The notes under the pieces: model-generated | Seen by the model: the letters and a program-made list of their open reading frames with translations, nothing else | Database searches by the model: none | Told to the model about the DNA's origin: nothing | Shown: piece by piece, positions 1 to 8,121 of the stretch | Layout of the letters: every line of letters begins with the position of its first letter | Numbering within the stretch: position 1 is the first letter of the stretch | Program-made: the position numbers and the translations under genes | Source: Clostridium algoriphilum | GTDB taxonomy: Bacteria; Bacillota; Clostridia; Clostridiales; Clostridiaceae | NCBI RefSeq assembly: GCF_020443705.1 | Contig: NZ_JAIZZK010000004.1 | Span: 124,001 to 188,000 of the forward strand | Direction: 5' to 3' | Length of the DNA: 64,000 nucleotides

Positions 1-857
1 TGGAGAAAGAAAATACCACTCCGAAACAATTAACAGAATTAATGATGGGACGTAAGGCGAATTTAGCTATACATAGGATAGAGAAAGATCCCGGAGATGT
101 AATGCTTGAGATAAAAGATTTAAAAGTGTTAAATGCCGAAAAGGCAGAGATAATTAAGAATATTAGTTTCACACTAAGGCGTGGAGAAATTCTTGGTGTG
201 GCTGGAATCGCTGGTAGTGGACAAAGAGAATTATGTGAAGCTATTGCCGGAATACAAAGTGTCACTTCTGGTGAAATGGTTTTTGAGGGAGAGAATTTAG
301 TAGGTAAATCTCCTAGAGATATTATTAATAAAGGTATAAGCATGAGCTTTATACCAGAAGATAGATTAGGAATGGGTTTGGTTGCGTCTATGGGTATGGT
401 GGATAACCTTTTATTAAAAGACTATCATAAACAAAAGGGTATGTTTATAGATAGAAAACCAGTCGTAATTAAAGCAAAAAACATGGTTGAAAAATTTGAA
501 ATTAAAACGCCAGATATCTATCATCCTATAAAATATTTATCAGGTGGTAATATACAAAAAATATTAGTTGGAAGAGAATTAAGCATGAATCCTAAGATAC
601 TTATCATGGCATATGCAGTAAGAGGTCTGGATATTAATACATGTTATACAATTTATGATTTAATAAGCGAGGAGAAAAAAAAGGGAACGGCAATATTATT
701 CATTGGAGAAGATCTAGATGTATTAATTCAATTATGTGATAAGATCATGGTTCTTTGTGATGGACAATCTACTGGTATTGTTTCTGCAAAGGATGCTTCA
801 AGAGAAAAAATTGGCATGATGATGCTGGGAAATGCTACCCAGAGGGAGGAGATATAG
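1..857 (+). CDS. ABC transporter ATP-binding protein, nucleoside/sugar type (5' truncated by window)
   Basis: The reading frame is open from base 3 to the left edge, so this is the C-terminal half of a longer protein. What is visible is the second nucleotide-binding domain of a tandem ATPase of the RbsA/NupO type (usually about 510 aa): a loose P-loop GIAGSGQREL, the signature YLSGGNIQK and the Walker-B/D-loop region ending RGLDIN. The second domain in this family normally has a degenerate P-loop, as here. It powers import of a small solute, by family and context a nucleoside (BmpA/NupNOPQ type), at the inner face of the membrane. Two permease genes follow at once (stop at 857, next ATG at 858). 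The lipoprotein gene is not in view, so the exact substrate is inferred. Confidence 0.88.
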   Translation, partial: EKENTTPKQLTELMMGRKANLAIHRIEKDPGDVMLEIKDLKVLNAEKAEIIKNISFTLRRGEILGVAGIAGSGQRELCEAIAGIQSVTSGEMVFEGENLVGKSPRDIINKGISMSFIPEDRLGMGLVASMGMVDNLLLKDYHKQKGMFIDRKPVVIKAKNMVEKFEIKTPDIYHPIKYLSGGNIQKILVGRELSMNPKILIMAYAVRGLDINTCYTIYDLISEEKKKGTAILFIGEDLDVLIQLCDKIMVLCDGQSTGIVSAKDASREKIGMMMLGNATQREEI

Positions 858-1937
858 ATGATACACATTGTTAAAAGAGCTGGAATTAATAAGACTGATA
901 ATTTTAAAATTAGATGTATATCAGTACTCCTATCATTGCTTGTACTTGGCATCTTTTTACTAGTAATTAAACTTAATCCTATAGAGGTTTATGCGTCTAT
1001 TGTAAAGGGTAGCTTTGGTTCAACTTATAGTATAAAGCAAACACTTATCAGGGCGATACCACTAGTTATAACTTCACTTGGAATTTCTATTGCCTTCAAA
1101 ATGCAATTTTGGAATATTGGTGGTGAAGGACAAATAGTGATGGGAGCATTTGCTGCTACCTTTTTTGCTCTGAAATTCTACGATATGCCTACAATTCCTT
1201 TGATACTTATAATGTTTTGCGCAGGTATTATAGGAGGGGGCTTATGGGCATTAATTGCTGCTGTGCTTAAAGGAAAATGGAATACAAATGAAACAATTGT
1301 AACTTTGATGTTAAATTACATAGCCTTAAAATTTGTTACATATCTACAGTATGGCCCTTGGAAAGATAAGAACGCAATGGGGTTTCCTACAATACCTAGT
1401 TTTTCTGTGAATGCAACGCTTCCAGATGTTTTGGGTATAAATATGGGATGGATAATTGCACTAATACTTGTAATTATAGTGTATATTTTCATGAAATATA
1501 CTAAGAAGGGCTATGAAATATCGGTTCTTGGAGAAAGTGAAAAAACAGCTATGTATGCTGGAATTAAAATTCGAAAAACTATGTATATAGCTATATTTTT
1601 AAGTGGAGCTTTATGTGGAATTGCGGGTGTGATTCAGGTATCAGCTGTGAGTAGAACCTTATCTCCTGCAGTTGCGGGTGGGGCAGGATTTACAGCTATA
1701 ATCATAGCATGGCTTTCAGCATTAAGTGCACCGATAATAGTTGTAGTATCAATACTTTTTGCTGCACTTTTAGAGGGAGCGTCATTTGTTCAAACAGCAT
1801 TCGGAATTCCTGAGGCAGCTGCACAATTAATACAAGCAGTTATATTATTTTTCGTATTAGGAAGTGAATTTTTCACTAAATATAAAATGGATTTTAAGTC
1901 TCAAAGCATAGTAAAGGAGGAAAATAAAAATGAATAG
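858..1937 (+). CDS. ABC transporter permease, nucleoside type (NupP-like)
   Basis: 359-aa polytopic membrane protein of the BPD_transp_2 (branched-chain amino acid/ribose/nucleoside) permease family, with about ten hydrophobic helices and the conserved stretch MQFWNIGGEGQI near residue 75 that is typical of the NupP/YufP branch. It would form one half of the membrane channel served by the ATPase just upstream; its ATG directly follows that gene's stop codon. A GGAGG ribosome site lies in the end of the upstream gene. It overlaps the next permease gene by 8 bases, so the two are translationally coupled. Substrate class (purine or pyrimidine nucleosides) is inferred from the family only. Confidence 0.88.
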   Translation: MIHIVKRAGINKTDNFKIRCISVLLSLLVLGIFLLVIKLNPIEVYASIVKGSFGSTYSIKQTLIRAIPLVITSLGISIAFKMQFWNIGGEGQIVMGAFAATFFALKFYDMPTIPLILIMFCAGIIGGGLWALIAAVLKGKWNTNETIVTLMLNYIALKFVTYLQYGPWKDKNAMGFPTIPSFSVNATLPDVLGINMGWIIALILVIIVYIFMKYTKKGYEISVLGESEKTAMYAGIKIRKTMYIAIFLSGALCGIAGVIQVSAVSRTLSPAVAGGAGFTAIIIAWLSALSAPIIVVVSILFAALLEGASFVQTAFGIPEAAAQLIQAVILFFVLGSEFFTKYKMDFKSQSIVKEENKNE

Positions 1938-2868
1938 TATAACAACATTTTTAGCCGCTGCTGTTGTAGCAGGTACACCTCTACTTTTCGCTACCTTAGG
2001 TGAATTATTAACAGAGAAGGTAGGTAACCTTAATTTAGGTGTAGAAGGTATGATGCTTATGGGTTCCGTAGTTGGATTTATGGCAGGGTTAAGTACGGGA
2101 AATCCAATTATAGCTATGATAGCTGCGGCAATTGCAGGAGCCTTTGGTGCATTAATATATGCATTTTTAACTGTAACACTTCGTGCAAATCAAGTTGTAT
2201 GTGGTTTAACACTAACTATATTTGGAACAGGGTTTTCTAGTATGTTAGGTAAAAAATTGATTGGACAAGTAACCCCGGATAAAGTTAAAGCATTCTTTGT
2301 ACCTAAAAGTATTCCAATACTTTCTGATATACCGTATATAGGGGATATATTTTTTAAACAAGATGTGTTTGTGTATCTGGGGTATATAATAACTATTCTC
2401 TTATTTATATATTTATATAAAACAGCTAAGGGCTTAAATACAATGGCAGTTGGTGAAAATCCTGCAGCTGCTGATGCGGCTAGTATAAATGTTAATGTAT
2501 ATAAATATGTGAATACATTAATAGGTGGAGCTCTTTGTGGTCTTGGAGGAGCTTATCTATCCCTTGTTTACGTTCCAGCGTGGCAAGAAAATGTAACATC
2601 GGGAAGAGGGTGGATAGCAGTAGCCTTAGTGATTTTTGCAACATGGAGGCCTCAGAGGGCAATACTCGGAGCATACCTTTTTGGAGGTCTTGACATATTA
2701 GGATTTAGACTTCAGGGGTTACCTAATTTTGAAGTATCTCAATATCTTATTGATTTGCTACCATATGTAGTTACAATAGTTATTTTAGTACTGGTGTCTA
2801 TTAAGAAATCTAATAAAAACTCACCACCAGCTGGGCTTTCAGTTCCTTATTTTAGAGAAGAGAGATAG
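1930..2868 (+). CDS. ABC transporter permease, nucleoside type (NupQ-like)
   Basis: 312-aa integral membrane protein, second channel subunit of the same importer. It carries the family motif GELLTEKVGNLNLGVEGMMLMG near the N-terminus, split here by a helix, and about eight to ten hydrophobic segments. The ATG at 1930 lies inside the end of the preceding permease gene and is preceded by an AAAGGAGG ribosome site, which fixes the start. It is the last gene of the operon; an AT-rich 12-bp hairpin follows at 2899-2925, after which the intergenic-repeat region begins. Confidence 0.87.
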   Translation: MNSITTFLAAAVVAGTPLLFATLGELLTEKVGNLNLGVEGMMLMGSVVGFMAGLSTGNPIIAMIAAAIAGAFGALIYAFLTVTLRANQVVCGLTLTIFGTGFSSMLGKKLIGQVTPDKVKAFFVPKSIPILSDIPYIGDIFFKQDVFVYLGYIITILLFIYLYKTAKGLNTMAVGENPAAADAASINVNVYKYVNTLIGGALCGLGGAYLSLVYVPAWQENVTSGRGWIAVALVIFATWRPQRAILGAYLFGGLDILGFRLQGLPNFEVSQYLIDLLPYVVTIVILVLVSIKKSNKNSPPAGLSVPYFREER

Positions 2869-2898
2869 TGGTATATATGATTATGATTGCATGGTAAT

Positions 2899-2925
2899 AA
2901 TAAAAATTGCTATGCAATTTTTATT
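2899..2925 (+). terminator. Hairpin after the nucleoside transporter operon
   Basis: Perfect 12-bp stem (AATAAAAATTGC / GCAATTTTTATT) with a 3-base loop 31 bases after the permease stop. It lacks a separate T-run because a G-rich stretch follows, so termination efficiency is uncertain, but the U-rich 3' arm is compatible with weak termination. Confidence 0.5.
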
Positions 2926-2935
2926 GGGCGGGGGA

Positions 2936-2950
2936 GGGACGGTTAACAAC
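2936..2950 (+). repeat. REP-like intergenic repeat, copy 1 (forward)
   Basis: GGGACGGTTAACAAC, a core copy of the family repeated about 15 times in the window. It forms an inverted pair with the copy at 3064-3079, giving a 144-base unit with no gene inside. Confidence 0.8.
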
Positions 2951-3014
2951 TTTTTGATTTATTGTGGATTATTAGCGGGTGATGGTTAATAACATTTTGA
3001 CTTATGAATTGTAC

Positions 3015-3025
3015 TTAACTGTCCC
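3015..3025 (-). repeat. REP-like repeat, degenerate copy (reverse)
   Basis: On the minus strand this reads GGGACAGTTAA, the A-variant of the core, internal to the 2936-3079 unit. Shorter than the other copies, so less certain. Confidence 0.55.
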
Positions 3026-3063
3026 TACCTTTTTATCATACCTATTTATCATATAAATAATTA

Positions 3064-3079
3064 TTTGTTAACCGTCCCC
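3064..3079 (-). repeat. REP-like intergenic repeat (reverse), upstream of cbiG
   Basis: TTTGTTAACCGTCCCC on the plus strand, the reverse complement of the core. It closes the inverted pair opened at 2936 and lies about 60 bases upstream of the cbiG start. Confidence 0.8.
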
Positions 3080-3137
3080 AATTATTTTGTATTTTTCACT
3101 TAATCATAGTATGATGTATAGTAGGAATGGTGAAAAA

Positions 3138-4127
3138 ATGAAATATGCAGTTATTACATTTACAAAACAGGGAGACGAAATTGCACAAAGTCTAGCCTCA
3201 AGTATTAATTTCGATTTATATTCAAAGAAAAATCGGAGAGATTTTAATTTCGAAACAGTTAGTAAAATGGTAATGGAAAATTATAAAGGTATTATTTTTA
3301 TAAGTTCTACAGGAATTGCAGTTAGAGCTATAGCACCATATATAAAAAGTAAGGACATAGATCCTGCAGTAGTAGTTATAGATAATTCTTGTAATTATGT
3401 TATAAGTCTCTTAAGTGGTCATTTAGGTGGTGCAAATGAGCTCACATTAGAAGTTAGTAGAATTCTTAAGGCACAACCTATAATAACTACAGCTACAGAT
3501 AATTTAGGTATTACAGCTCCGGATATGGTAGCTAAAGACAATGAGCTTATTATTGAGGATTTAAAAAAATCAAAAGAGATAGCTACGCTTTTAATAGAAG
3601 GGAAAAAAGTTGGTTTTTTTGATGATAAAGGAATAATACAAACACCTACTGGATATAGTAGTAGTTTAGATAATATTTTTGGGTTACTATGCGTTTGTAG
3701 TAAAGAAAGTATTAATAAGGGAATAGTAGTGGATGTAACACCTACTCTTAGATTAATAAGAAAGAATATCGTACTTGGAATAGGATGCCGAAAAGATTTT
3801 TCATCTGAAAAAATGCAGCAGACAGTAATTATGATTCTTAAAGAATCTAATATAGATTTTAGGGCTATTAAATATATAACAACTGTTACATTAAAAAAAG
3901 ATGAGGTAGCGATAAACGAGTTAGTTAATTATTTTAAGTGTCAGCTTAGAATATTTACAATAGATGATATAAGGCCAATACAATATAAATTTTTTGGTAG
4001 TAATTTTGTAGAGCAAACTATAGGGGTTAGAGCTGTTTGTGAACCTTGCGTAGAACTTTGCGGTGCAAAAATTATAAAAAATAAAATGAAATTAAATGGT
4101 ATGACCTTATGTATAGGTGAAGTATGA
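3138..4127 (+). CDS. cbiG: Cobalt-precorrin 5A hydrolase CbiG
   Basis: 329-aa protein of the anaerobic cobalamin pathway. CbiG opens the delta-lactone ring of cobalt-precorrin 5A and releases the two-carbon fragment as acetaldehyde. The N-terminal domain shows the family pattern IIFISSTGIAVRAIAPYI followed by VVVIDNSCNYVISLLSGHLGGANELT, and the C-terminal CbiG_C domain begins near residue 214 with GIGCRKD. The start is placed at the ATG reading MKYAVITF, with AGGAATGG upstream; the frame is open further 5' but that part does not resemble the family. It stands alone, 18 kb from the other cbi genes, between two REP-like repeats and an S1 gene, whereas cbiG usually lies between cbiF and cbiH. 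Confidence 0.93.
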   Translation: MKYAVITFTKQGDEIAQSLASSINFDLYSKKNRRDFNFETVSKMVMENYKGIIFISSTGIAVRAIAPYIKSKDIDPAVVVIDNSCNYVISLLSGHLGGANELTLEVSRILKAQPIITTATDNLGITAPDMVAKDNELIIEDLKKSKEIATLLIEGKKVGFFDDKGIIQTPTGYSSSLDNIFGLLCVCSKESINKGIVVDVTPTLRLIRKNIVLGIGCRKDFSSEKMQQTVIMILKESNIDFRAIKYITTVTLKKDEVAINELVNYFKCQLRIFTIDDIRPIQYKFFGSNFVEQTIGVRAVCEPCVELCGAKIIKNKMKLNGMTLCIGEV

Positions 4128-4286
4128 TATAATAGAGTAGATGCTTTAAAGAAAAAATCTACAAATAAGTGTATTTTGAAAATAAGAAGGATTTCAATGA
4201 ATATTTATAGGATCTAGTTATATTAGACTATAAATAATTTAAAGATAAAATTAATAGCAATTATGCAATAAGAGGAGTGTATTTAT

Positions 4287-5543
4287 ATGACAACAGAGAA
4301 TAAGAAAGAAGAAGTTACAATCAAAGATACGACAGCAAATGGTGAAGAGAATGTTACCATGAAAGATATGACAACAGATAGCAACGAGGAAGTTACAATG
4401 AAAGATGCAATGGATAATACTGAAGATTCTACAGTAATTATTCATAGTGGAGACGTTGTACAAGGAAAAGTAATTTCTGTAAATGAAGAAGAAGTGGTTG
4501 TTAACATAGGTTTTATGGCAGACGGAGTTATATCAAAAGAAGAGATATCAAATGAAAAAGATATTAACCCTACAGACATAGTTAAGATTGGTGATGAAAT
4601 TTCTGTATATATTATGAAAATTAATAATGGAGAAGGAAACGTGCTTTTATCTAAAAAAAGAGCAGATGGCCTAAAAGTATGGGATAAATTCCAAGAAATT
4701 TTAGATGCAAATGAAACTTTAGAAATAACAGTTAGTGATATAGTAAAAGGTGGAGCTACAACTTATATTGAAGGAGTTAGAGCATTTATACCTGCATCAC
4801 AAATGTCAGATGCATATATAGAAAACTTACAGGACTTCAAAGGAAAAACTTTAGTAGTTAAAATAATTGAACTTGATAAAGAAAACAAAAACATAGTTTT
4901 ATCTAGAAGAGTAATAGAAAAAGAAGAAAATGCAGTTAAAAGAGATATAGTTTGGAATGAACTTAAAAAGGGTGAAAAGAGAAAAGGCGTTGTAACTAGA
5001 CTAGCTAAATTTGGTGCTTTCGTAGATTTAGGTGGCATTGATGGTCTTATTCACGTTTCACAATTATCATGGAAAAGAGTTCAAGATCCATCAGAAGTAG
5101 TATCAGTTGGAGACGAAGTAGAGGTTAAGGTACTAGATTTTGATAAAGAAAAAGGAAGAATATCTTTAGGACTCAAAGCTGAAGAAGGAAACCCATGGAA
5201 TAATATAGTAAAGAACTACAAGTCTGGTGCTATAGTAGAAGGAACTGTTGTAAAACTAATGGATTTCGGTGCTTTTGTACAACTTGAATCAGGAGTAGAA
5301 GGACTAGTTCATTTATCAGAAATATCAGAGGAACGTATAGCAAAGGTTTCTGACGTATTAAAAGTTGGAGAAGTTGTAAAAGTTAAAATTGGTGAAATAA
5401 ATGAAAAAGATAGAAGGATAAGTCTAAGTATTAAAGAAGCTGCAAGAGGAAATGAAGATTTTTCACAATATAAGCAAGAAGAACAAGGTGGATTAACTTT
5501 AGGAGATATATTAGGAGATAAGTTAAAAAACTATAAATTTTAG
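4287..5543 (+). CDS. S1 RNA-binding domain protein (ribosomal protein S1-like)
   Basis: 418-aa protein with four S1 (OB-fold) domains at roughly residues 50-120, 135-205, 222-292 and 307-378; the last two carry the classic pattern FGAFVDLGGIDGLIHVSQ and FGAFVQLESGVEGLVHLSE. Low-GC Gram-positive bacteria encode such four-domain proteins in place of the six-domain proteobacterial S1. The expected role is binding of mRNA or rRNA at the ribosome, but an essential S1 function is not established for this group. Residues 8-46 hold three imperfect acidic repeats of the pattern EEVTxKD, which is unusual. ATG 4287 has AAGAGGAGTG upstream. A 13-bp hairpin follows at 5589. Confidence 0.88.
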   Translation: MTTENKKEEVTIKDTTANGEENVTMKDMTTDSNEEVTMKDAMDNTEDSTVIIHSGDVVQGKVISVNEEEVVVNIGFMADGVISKEEISNEKDINPTDIVKIGDEISVYIMKINNGEGNVLLSKKRADGLKVWDKFQEILDANETLEITVSDIVKGGATTYIEGVRAFIPASQMSDAYIENLQDFKGKTLVVKIIELDKENKNIVLSRRVIEKEENAVKRDIVWNELKKGEKRKGVVTRLAKFGAFVDLGGIDGLIHVSQLSWKRVQDPSEVVSVGDEVEVKVLDFDKEKGRISLGLKAEEGNPWNNIVKNYKSGAIVEGTVVKLMDFGAFVQLESGVEGLVHLSEISEERIAKVSDVLKVGEVVKVKIGEINEKDRRISLSIKEAARGNEDFSQYKQEEQGGLTLGDILGDKLKNYKF

Positions 5544-5588
5544 TTAAAGCTTGAGTTTTAATAAAATTATAAATCTTAGTAAGACTTG

Positions 5589-5621
5589 CGAGGCAAAACA
5601 ACTAATAATTGTTTTGCCTCG
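5589..5621 (+). terminator. Stem-loop between S1 gene and HNH gene
   Basis: Perfect 13-bp stem (CGAGGCAAAACAA / TTGTTTTGCCTCG) with a 7-base loop. The following TAATACTTT is a poor U-tract, so it may be a leaky terminator or an RNA-stabilising hairpin ahead of the HNH gene. Confidence 0.6.
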
Positions 5622-5644
5622 TAATACTTTAAGGGGGCAAAATA

Positions 5645-6055
5645 TTGCTAAAGTGTGAAATCTGTGGAAATCCAGCGGATAAACATCATATAGTTTATAA
5701 GAGTCAAGGAGGCATCGAATTTCCACTTAACTTTAGATACCTTTGCACGCATCATCATAGAGGGAAAACAGGACCTCATAAAAATAGGAGATTAGATCTA
5801 GAGTATAAGCTTAGTATGCAAAGAAAACTCGAAGATATTTTAATTAAGGAATTTTATCTAGTTGAGGAATTAGAATCTTTACTTAAAATAAATAAGGGAA
5901 TGATTAAAAGACTTTTTAAAGAATATAAGCAAAGTGATAAAGGCTATAAAAGAAGTGATATTATTTTTAAACTTATGGGTAGAAAAAAATATGATGAGAA
6001 TATGATTTTAGAATCAAAAATCTTAGAAGAAGTGACTTTTAAAACAAGAGTGTGA
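5645..6055 (+). CDS. Small HNH endonuclease-domain protein
   Basis: 136-aa protein starting at TTG 5645, chosen because of the strong AAGGGGGCAA ribosome site just upstream. The N-terminal half is an HNH-type zinc/nuclease core: CEIC, then ADKHHIVYKSQGG, then LCTHHHRGKTGPHKNR, so the two Cys, the HH pair and the HHH cluster are all present. The C-terminal 70 residues are basic and helical (KRLFKEYKQSDKGYKRSD). Such small HNH proteins cut or nick DNA in many contexts; the target of this one is unknown. It sits between the S1 gene and a strong bidirectional terminator and has no restriction or phage neighbours. Confidence 0.72.
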   Translation: MLKCEICGNPADKHHIVYKSQGGIEFPLNFRYLCTHHHRGKTGPHKNRRLDLEYKLSMQRKLEDILIKEFYLVEELESLLKINKGMIKRLFKEYKQSDKGYKRSDIIFKLMGRKKYDENMILESKILEEVTFKTRV

Positions 6056-6079
6056 AAATTTTGAAACCATTATAAAAGA

Positions 6080-6129
6080 TTAAAAGCTATATGAGATATA
6101 ATTACTGTCTCATATAGCTTTTAATTTTT
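6080..6129. terminator. Bidirectional terminator between HNH and NSS genes
   Basis: Perfect 17-bp stem (6080-6096 with 6108-6124) and an 11-base loop, followed by TTTTT on the plus strand. The genes on both sides converge on it, so it probably serves both. Confidence 0.85.
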
Positions 6130-6148
6130 GACAATAGATATCAAACAT

Positions 6149-7498
6149 TTAATTTAACTTAATAATTCCTGTAGAATATAATAATATTATGCCTATAGAA
6201 ATAGGAGCAACAAATTTTATTATGAAACTATATAGTTTCTCAACTTTAAATGAATATAATCCATCGCTAGTAATTTCTTTGATTGCATTTTTACTTCCCC
6301 AAACCCAACCGACAAAAATACATATCAATATTCCACCTACAGGTAAGAAAATATTAGAGGCAATAAAATCGAAGAGATCAAAGAAGTTTTTGTGGAATAT
6401 TTTAATATCGCTCCAAATCCCAAAAGATAAGGTACTTGGAATTGAGAGAGCAAAAACTGCTAAGGAAATTAAAATAGTGCATTTCTTTCTTCCAATATTA
6501 AATTTTTCTGTAAAGAAGGATACTATAACCTCTAAAAGAGAAATTGTTGAAGTTATAGCAGCAATACCAACTAAAAGGAAGAATAAAGTCTCAAAAACAC
6601 CGCCGAAAGGCATAGCCTTAAATACTGCTGGAAGAGTTATGAATATTAAAGCTGGTCCTGAGGTTGGTTCAAGCCCATATGCAAATACTGCCGGGAAAAT
6701 AACTAGTCCTGCCATTAAAGCAATTACCGTATCAGCAATAGTAACTTGAATTGCCAAGGAAACAATATTTACTTTTTTATCAATATAACTTCCATATGTC
6801 AATATTATGCCCATGCCTAAACTAAGTGAGTAGAAAGAATGTCCCAAAGCTTCCAATACTCCTTTAGTAGTTAGTAATGAAAAATCGGGCTTAAACAAAA
6901 ATGCAACTCCTTTTGATGCACCATCTAAGGTCAAAGATCTAAACATTAATATAACTATTAGAATAAATAATAATGGCATTAAAATTTTGCTGTACTTTTC
7001 AACTCCGCTTTTAACCCCTAAGATTACAACGAAAGCTGTTAGTGCTAAAACTAAAAAAGTCCAAAATAGTGGTTCTATTGGACTACTAGTAATATTTCCA
7101 AAGTATTCACTTAAGTTATCAGGAGATACAGTTATTAAATTACCTATAGCTGACCTACCAATGTATGAAAAAACCCATCCTGCAATTATAGAATAAAAGG
7201 ATAATATTATGAATGCAGTAGAAACAGATAAAATACCTGCTAAGTACCAAGGTTTATTTGGCTTGATCTGTTTAAAGGCGGCTATGGCATTAACTTGTGT
7301 TTTTCTCCCTAAAACAAATTCAGAAATCATTACAGGAAGGCCTATTAATAATATACATGCTAGGTATACTAAAATGAAAGCAGCACCTCCATTTTTACCA
7401 GTAATATAAGGAAACTTCCATATATTACCTAAACCTACGGCTGAGCCAGCGGCAGCGGCCAAAAGACCAAATTTTGAACCGAAATTGTCTCTTTTCAT
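6149..7498 (-). CDS. Neurotransmitter:sodium symporter (NSS) family amino-acid transporter
   Basis: 449-aa membrane protein with 11-12 hydrophobic helices. The N-terminus reads FGSKFGLLAAAAGSAVGLGN then IWKFPYITGKNGGAAFILVY, the hallmark of the SNF/NSS family in which TM1 binds Na+ and the amino acid. Prokaryotic members (LeuT, TnaT, MhsT types) import hydrophobic or aromatic amino acids with sodium. The gene is preceded by a long leader with a T-box and an intrinsic terminator, so transcription should rise when the cognate tRNA is uncharged, supporting a role as an amino-acid importer. The particular amino acid could not be read with confidence. ATG 7498 is close to the start of the conserved region, with AAAGGTGG upstream. 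Confidence 0.93.
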   Translation of the reverse strand: MKRDNFGSKFGLLAAAAGSAVGLGNIWKFPYITGKNGGAAFILVYLACILLIGLPVMISEFVLGRKTQVNAIAAFKQIKPNKPWYLAGILSVSTAFIILSFYSIIAGWVFSYIGRSAIGNLITVSPDNLSEYFGNITSSPIEPLFWTFLVLALTAFVVILGVKSGVEKYSKILMPLLFILIVILMFRSLTLDGASKGVAFLFKPDFSLLTTKGVLEALGHSFYSLSLGMGIILTYGSYIDKKVNIVSLAIQVTIADTVIALMAGLVIFPAVFAYGLEPTSGPALIFITLPAVFKAMPFGGVFETLFFLLVGIAAITSTISLLEVIVSFFTEKFNIGRKKCTILISLAVFALSIPSTLSFGIWSDIKIFHKNFFDLFDFIASNIFLPVGGILICIFVGWVWGSKNAIKEITSDGLYSFKVEKLYSFIIKFVAPISIGIILLYSTGIIKLN

Positions 7499-7603
7499 TA
7501 TTAATCCACCTTTTTTAAAATATTTTTTTGATTTTTGATACTTTTAAAAAATTACAAAAGCGTTATTTGAAATTTAACATATAAATATAAAAAAATAAAA
7601 ATA

Positions 7604-7951
7604 AAAAAATCTTTCATCCCTATGAATATATTTATATATTCATAGGGACGAAAGATTATACTTAACGTGGTACCACCCTAGTTTGTAATTTATTAAATTA
7701 CCTCATTATTCAAGTCAAAGTAAATTTTATATAATACGTTGGGAAATATAATGATTTACTTAAACTTTAGTCATATAACGGTGACAGGTCGTCCTCATCT
7801 ACAGAATAAATCTTTCGAATTGGCACTCAAGAGTGATCATTATACCTATCTAACACTAACTTTCACCAAATGTTAGTTCTCTGTGGATAGAAATCTGGTA
7901 TTTTTATCTCTGTCTTCACTTTGGGAAATATTTATAATTTTTCTACAACTT
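7604..7951 (-). promoter_or_regulatory. T-box riboswitch leader of the NSS transporter
   Basis: On the minus strand, downstream of a consensus promoter, the leader contains the canonical T-box TAGGGTGGTACCACG (7680-7666), which would pair with the tRNA acceptor end in the antiterminator. It is followed by an intrinsic terminator, a 22-bp stem with one G-U pair (7609-7630 with 7635-7656) and a run of seven T. Stem I shows an AGAGAAC stretch and a GGTG apical element near 7870-7885. The base of stem I is probably AGTGA/TCACT. The specifier codon lies in the 3' side of the internal loop around 7818-7830 but I cannot fix it. Control is by tRNA-dependent antitermination. Confidence 0.92.
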
Positions 7952-7957
7952 ATAAAT

Positions 7958-7986
7958 ATTATAAGTTTATGATTCTAAAATGTCAA
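7958..7986 (-). promoter_or_regulatory. Sigma-A promoter for the T-box leader
   Basis: Reading on the minus strand: TTGACA (7986-7981), 17-base spacer, TATAAT (7963-7958), a full consensus promoter. Transcription would start near 7951, directly ahead of the T-box leader. Confidence 0.8.
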
Positions 7987-8121
7987 TATATTATCTAAGA
8001 ATTCTTTAATATGGCACTAATAATATAAAGGGAAATCCCTAGGTCATGATAAGACGTAGCTTTACAATTTTGCTAGTTCAATTACTGAATAATATAAATG
8101 ACTGAGTACTATAGGTGATAA

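Noticed and set aside
6189-7409. Long plus-strand open frames opposite the NSS transporter
   Set aside because: They lie antisense to a clearly conserved membrane protein, have no ribosome sites and no recognisable protein pattern.
7818-7830. Assignment of a specifier codon (for example ATC, TAT or AAT) to the T-box
   Set aside because: Several registers fit the loop around GGTATAATGATC; without a structural alignment the choice would be a guess.
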